Assembly: GCA_001797615.1 (NCBI GenBank)
Contig: MGPV01000042.1
Span: 1-53,428 of the forward strand
Length of the DNA: 53,428 nt
Source of the DNA: Deltaproteobacteria bacterium GWC2_65_14
Lineage (GTDB): Bacteria > Desulfobacterota > Deferrimicrobia > Deferrimicrobiales > Deferrimicrobiaceae
Reading direction: 5' to 3'
Both the position numbers and the translations under genes were made by a program. A model generated the notes under the pieces. The model had not been told where the DNA came from and searched no databases. It worked only from the letters and a program-made list of their open reading frames with translations. The stretch's first letter is position 1; each line of letters opens with the position of its first letter. Positions 51,188 to 53,428 of this stretch are shown piece by piece.

Positions 51188-52435
51188 ATGAAGGTCGCCA
51201 GGACGGTTCTGGACAACGGCGTCACGATCCTCTCAGAGCAGGTTCCCCACCTGGTGTCGACGACGGTGGGAATCTGGGTGCCCGCCGGCTCGAGGGGCGA
51301 ATCTCCCGCCGAGAACGGGATCGGCCACTTCATCGAGCATATGCTCTTCAAGGGGACGGTCCGGAGGAAGGCGCTCGACATCTCCCGGGAGATCGAGTCG
51401 GTCGGCGGAAACATGAACGCCTGCACCGACCGGGAGTATGTCTACTTCTTCGCGAAGGTCCTTTCCCGGGATTTCTCCCTGGCCGTCGATATCCTCTCCG
51501 ACATCTACCTGAACTCCTGCTTCGACTCCCTGGAGCTGGAGCGGGAAAAAGGGGTCGTCCTGCAGGAGATCCTGATGGTCGAGGACAACCCCGAGGAGTT
51601 CCTGCACGACTTCTTCCATGAATCCTACTGGGGAGGGCATCCCCTCGGGCTCCCGGTGCAGGGCACCGCGGGGAACGTCTCCGAATTCTCGAAGGGGAAG
51701 GTCATCGGGTACTTCCGGGACCGCTTCCGGCGCGAGGGGCTCGTCGTGACGGTGGTCGGCAACCTCCCGCACGAGCGGGTCGCGGAGGAGCTGGAGCGCG
51801 CCTTCGGTCCGCTCCGGCTGGGGGAGCGCCACCGGCCGGACGCGTCGCCGTCCCCCCGGCGGGAGACCTTCCTCCGGCAACGTCCGATCGAGCAGGTCTG
51901 CCTGTGCCTCGGCGCGCCCGCGGTTCCGCGGACCAGCGACCGGAAGTACATCGCACTGATCCTGAACGCCATCCTCGGCGGCAGCATGAGCAGCCGGCTC
52001 TTCCAGGAGATCCGCGAGCAGCGGGGGCTCGCCTATTCCGTCTACTCCTCCCTTTCCGCCTACACCGATTCCGGGATCCTGAAGATCTGCGTCGGCACGA
52101 CGCCGGACAAGGTTCCGGAGGTGCTGCAGGTGACCTCCGGGGTGGTGGAGGCGCTGTGCGCCGGACGGTTCGGCGACGAGGAAGTGGCCTTCGCACGCGA
52201 CCTGATCAAGGGGAACATGCTCCTCTCGCTGGAGAACGCCGAGTTCCGGATGAGCCGGATGGCGATGTGCGAGATGTTTCTCGGGCGGTTCGAGACGCCC
52301 GAGGAGACCCTGGGGAAGGTGGACGCGGTGACCCCCGACGCGGTGCGGGAGCTCGCGGCGGAGATGCTGTGCCGGGAGAGATTCACGCTGGCCGCGGTGG
52401 GGGAGCTTCCGGACGCCTCCCGCCTCTCCTTCTGA
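51188..52435 (+). CDS. M16-family zinc metallopeptidase
   Basis: A 415-residue peptidase of the pitrilysin/processing-peptidase family. The inverted zinc motif H47-F-I-E50-H51 is intact, and the downstream ENPEEF-type acidic region supplies the third ligand. The C-terminal half has [24 protein letters not shown], the substrate-binding RxxxYS segment. It has no clear signal peptide. The position after pnp is conserved in many bacteria; the substrate is unknown. Confidence 0.92.
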   Translation: MKVARTVLDNGVTILSEQVPHLVSTTVGIWVPAGSRGESPAENGIGHFIEHMLFKGTVRRKALDISREIESVGGNMNACTDREYVYFFAKVLSRDFSLAVDILSDIYLNSCFDSLELEREKGVVLQEILMVEDNPEEFLHDFFHESYWGGHPLGLPVQGTAGNVSEFSKGKVIGYFRDRFRREGLVVTVVGNLPHERVAEELERAFGPLRLGERHRPDASPSPRRETFLRQRPIEQVCLCLGAPAVPRTSDRKYIALILNAILGGSMSSRLFQEIREQRGLAYSVYSSLSAYTDSGILKICVGTTPDKVPEVLQVTSGVVEALCAGRFGDEEVAFARDLIKGNMLLSLENAEFRMSRMAMCEMFLGRFETPEETLGKVDAVTPDAVRELAAEMLCRERFTLAAVGELPDASRLSF

Positions 52436-52439
52436 CGGG

Positions 52440-52907
52440 ATGGAGCCCGGCCTGACCGTCCCGGTGCGGTTCGTGCGGGAGGGAAGCCGCGGGCTTCTCC
52501 CGGCGTACCAGACCGAAGGGGCCTCGGGGATGGACCTGTTCGCGGACCTGGAGGGGGAGGTGGTTCTACCGCCTGCCGGAAGGGCGCTCGTCCCGACCGG
52601 GATCGCGGTGGCGATCCCCCCGGGGGTGGAGGGACAGGTGAGGCCGAGAAGCGGGCTTGCCGCCCGCAGCGGGATCACCTGCCTGAACAGCCCCGGGACC
52701 ATCGATTCCGACTACCGCGGGGAGATCCGCGTTCTCCTGGTCAACCTCGGGGAGGAACCCTTCGTCGTCCGGAGGGGAGACCGGATCGCCCAGCTGGTCT
52801 TTTCCCCCGTCCTGCGGGCCACCCTGCGGGAGGTGGGGACGCTCGACGGGACACCCCGCGGGGAGCGGGGGTTCGGACACACCGGTGAACGGGGAGGCGG
52901 GCGGTGA
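52440..52907 (+). CDS. dut: dUTP diphosphatase
   Basis: A 155-residue trimeric enzyme that hydrolyses dUTP to dUMP. Its five motifs are visible: SGMDLFADL (1), [11 protein letters not shown] (2), [11 protein letters not shown] (3), [11 protein letters not shown] (4) and [10 protein letters not shown] (5). Length is normal. The ATG is 4 bp after the M16 stop, and the gene overlaps purB at GTGA. It complements the uracil-DNA glycosylase at 23690 in keeping uracil out of DNA. Confidence 0.96.
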   Translation: MEPGLTVPVRFVREGSRGLLPAYQTEGASGMDLFADLEGEVVLPPAGRALVPTGIAVAIPPGVEGQVRPRSGLAARSGITCLNSPGTIDSDYRGEIRVLLVNLGEEPFVVRRGDRIAQLVFSPVLRATLREVGTLDGTPRGERGFGHTGERGGGR

Positions 52908-53428
52908 TCGAACGGTACACGAGACCCGGGATGGCGGCGGTCTGGCAGGCGGAAAACCGGTTCCGGATCTGGCTCGATATCGAGCTGTTGGCCATGGAGG
53001 CGATGGTCCGGCAGGGGAGGATTCCCGCGGACGCCCTTGCGCGGGTCCGCCAGCGGGCGGGCTTCGACGCGGCCCGGATCGAGGAGATCGAAAAACGGGT
53101 CAAGCACGACGTGATCGCCTTCCTGACCTCGGTCGCGGAGCATGTCGGGGACGACTCCCGGTTTCTTCACGTGGGGATGACGAGCTCCGACGTGCTGGAC
53201 ACCTCCTTCGCCGTCCAGATGCGCCAGGCACTCACCCTGCTGATCCGGGAGGCGGAGAAGGTGTTCGAGGTGCTCCGGGCCCGTGCCCTCGAGCACAAGG
53301 ACACCGTGATGATCGGGCGCACCCACGGGGTTCACGCGGAGCCGGTCACCTTCGGGCTGAAGTTGGCCATCTGGGCGGACGAGATGCGCCGGAACATTTC
53401 CCGCCTGCGTCGCGCCCGGGAGGTGATC
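52904..53428 (+). CDS. purB: adenylosuccinate lyase (partial, cut by window end)
   Basis: The first 175 residues of adenylosuccinate lyase, which acts twice in purine synthesis (SAICAR to AICAR, adenylosuccinate to AMP). The start [19 protein letters not shown], the [12 protein letters not shown] segment and [14 protein letters not shown] (catalytic His region) are typical. It starts with GTG inside the dut stop. The C-terminal signature and the remaining domains lie beyond the window, so it is incomplete only because of the edge. Confidence 0.95.
   Translation, partial: MIERYTRPGMAAVWQAENRFRIWLDIELLAMEAMVRQGRIPADALARVRQRAGFDAARIEEIEKRVKHDVIAFLTSVAEHVGDDSRFLHVGMTSSDVLDTSFAVQMRQALTLLIREAEKVFEVLRARALEHKDTVMIGRTHGVHAEPVTFGLKLAIWADEMRRNISRLRRAREVI

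Overview
The window is a gene-dense, GC-rich (roughly two-thirds G+C by eye) piece of a Gram-negative bacterial chromosome. The TolC/HlyD/MacB efflux genes, a lipobox-bearing SpoIID-family protein and secD/secF point to a diderm. The runs queA-tgt-yajC-secD-secF and rimP-nusA-ylxR-infB-DUF503-rbfA-nrnA-truB-rpsO-pnp-M16-dut, with futalosine-route menaquinone synthesis (mqnA) and a pyruvoyl arginine decarboxylase, suggest a Deltaproteobacteria-type lineage (Desulfuromonadota/Desulfobacterota). This assignment is inferred from synteny and gene content; no database was searched.

Layout. Positions 1-455 hold a leftward tRNA-Leu(CAG) and a repeat-like hairpin ahead of rnr. From 456 to 8491 lie rnr, an orphan receiver-domain protein, valS, nadC, a small exported SurA-N-like protein and queD, all rightward and mostly overlapping by 4 bp. 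From 14234 back to 8495 is the only large leftward block: tolC, hlyD, a MacB-type ATPase and permease, mqnA and a DUF1858 redox protein. A good divergent promoter then starts an aldolase-rsmD-coaD-aminotransferase run. A 338-bp structured intergenic region and a leftward Nudix gene follow. From 18628 to the end almost everything is rightward: a LysE exporter, a nucleotidyltransferase/phosphomannomutase-like fusion, a metallo-beta-lactamase-fold hydrolase, coaBC, uracil-DNA glycosylase, an rRNA methyltransferase, nfeD-slipin, spoIID-like, queA, a repeat cluster, tgt, yajC-secDF, recJ, DUF2062, speB-pyruvoyl arginine decarboxylase, fabH, rimI, pyrK-pyrD, then the large transcription/translation operon, ending in a truncated purB.

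How the genes work together. queD, queA and tgt belong to queuosine synthesis and insertion. coaD and coaBC cover most of coenzyme A synthesis after pantothenate phosphorylation. The arginine decarboxylase and SpeB together convert arginine to putrescine through agmatine. yajC-secD-secF form the accessory part of the Sec translocon. rimP, nusA, ylxR, infB, rbfA, truB, rpsO and pnp build, tune and turn over the translation and RNA machinery. The window is mainly core genome. I found no CRISPR array, prophage, insertion sequence or defence island. The points most worth a second look are the duplicated C-terminal motif of the response-regulator-like protein, the degraded mutase half of the fusion protein, a terminator placed between a promoter and rimP, a likely CTG start for queA, and repeat-derived intergenic DNA next to rnr and tgt.
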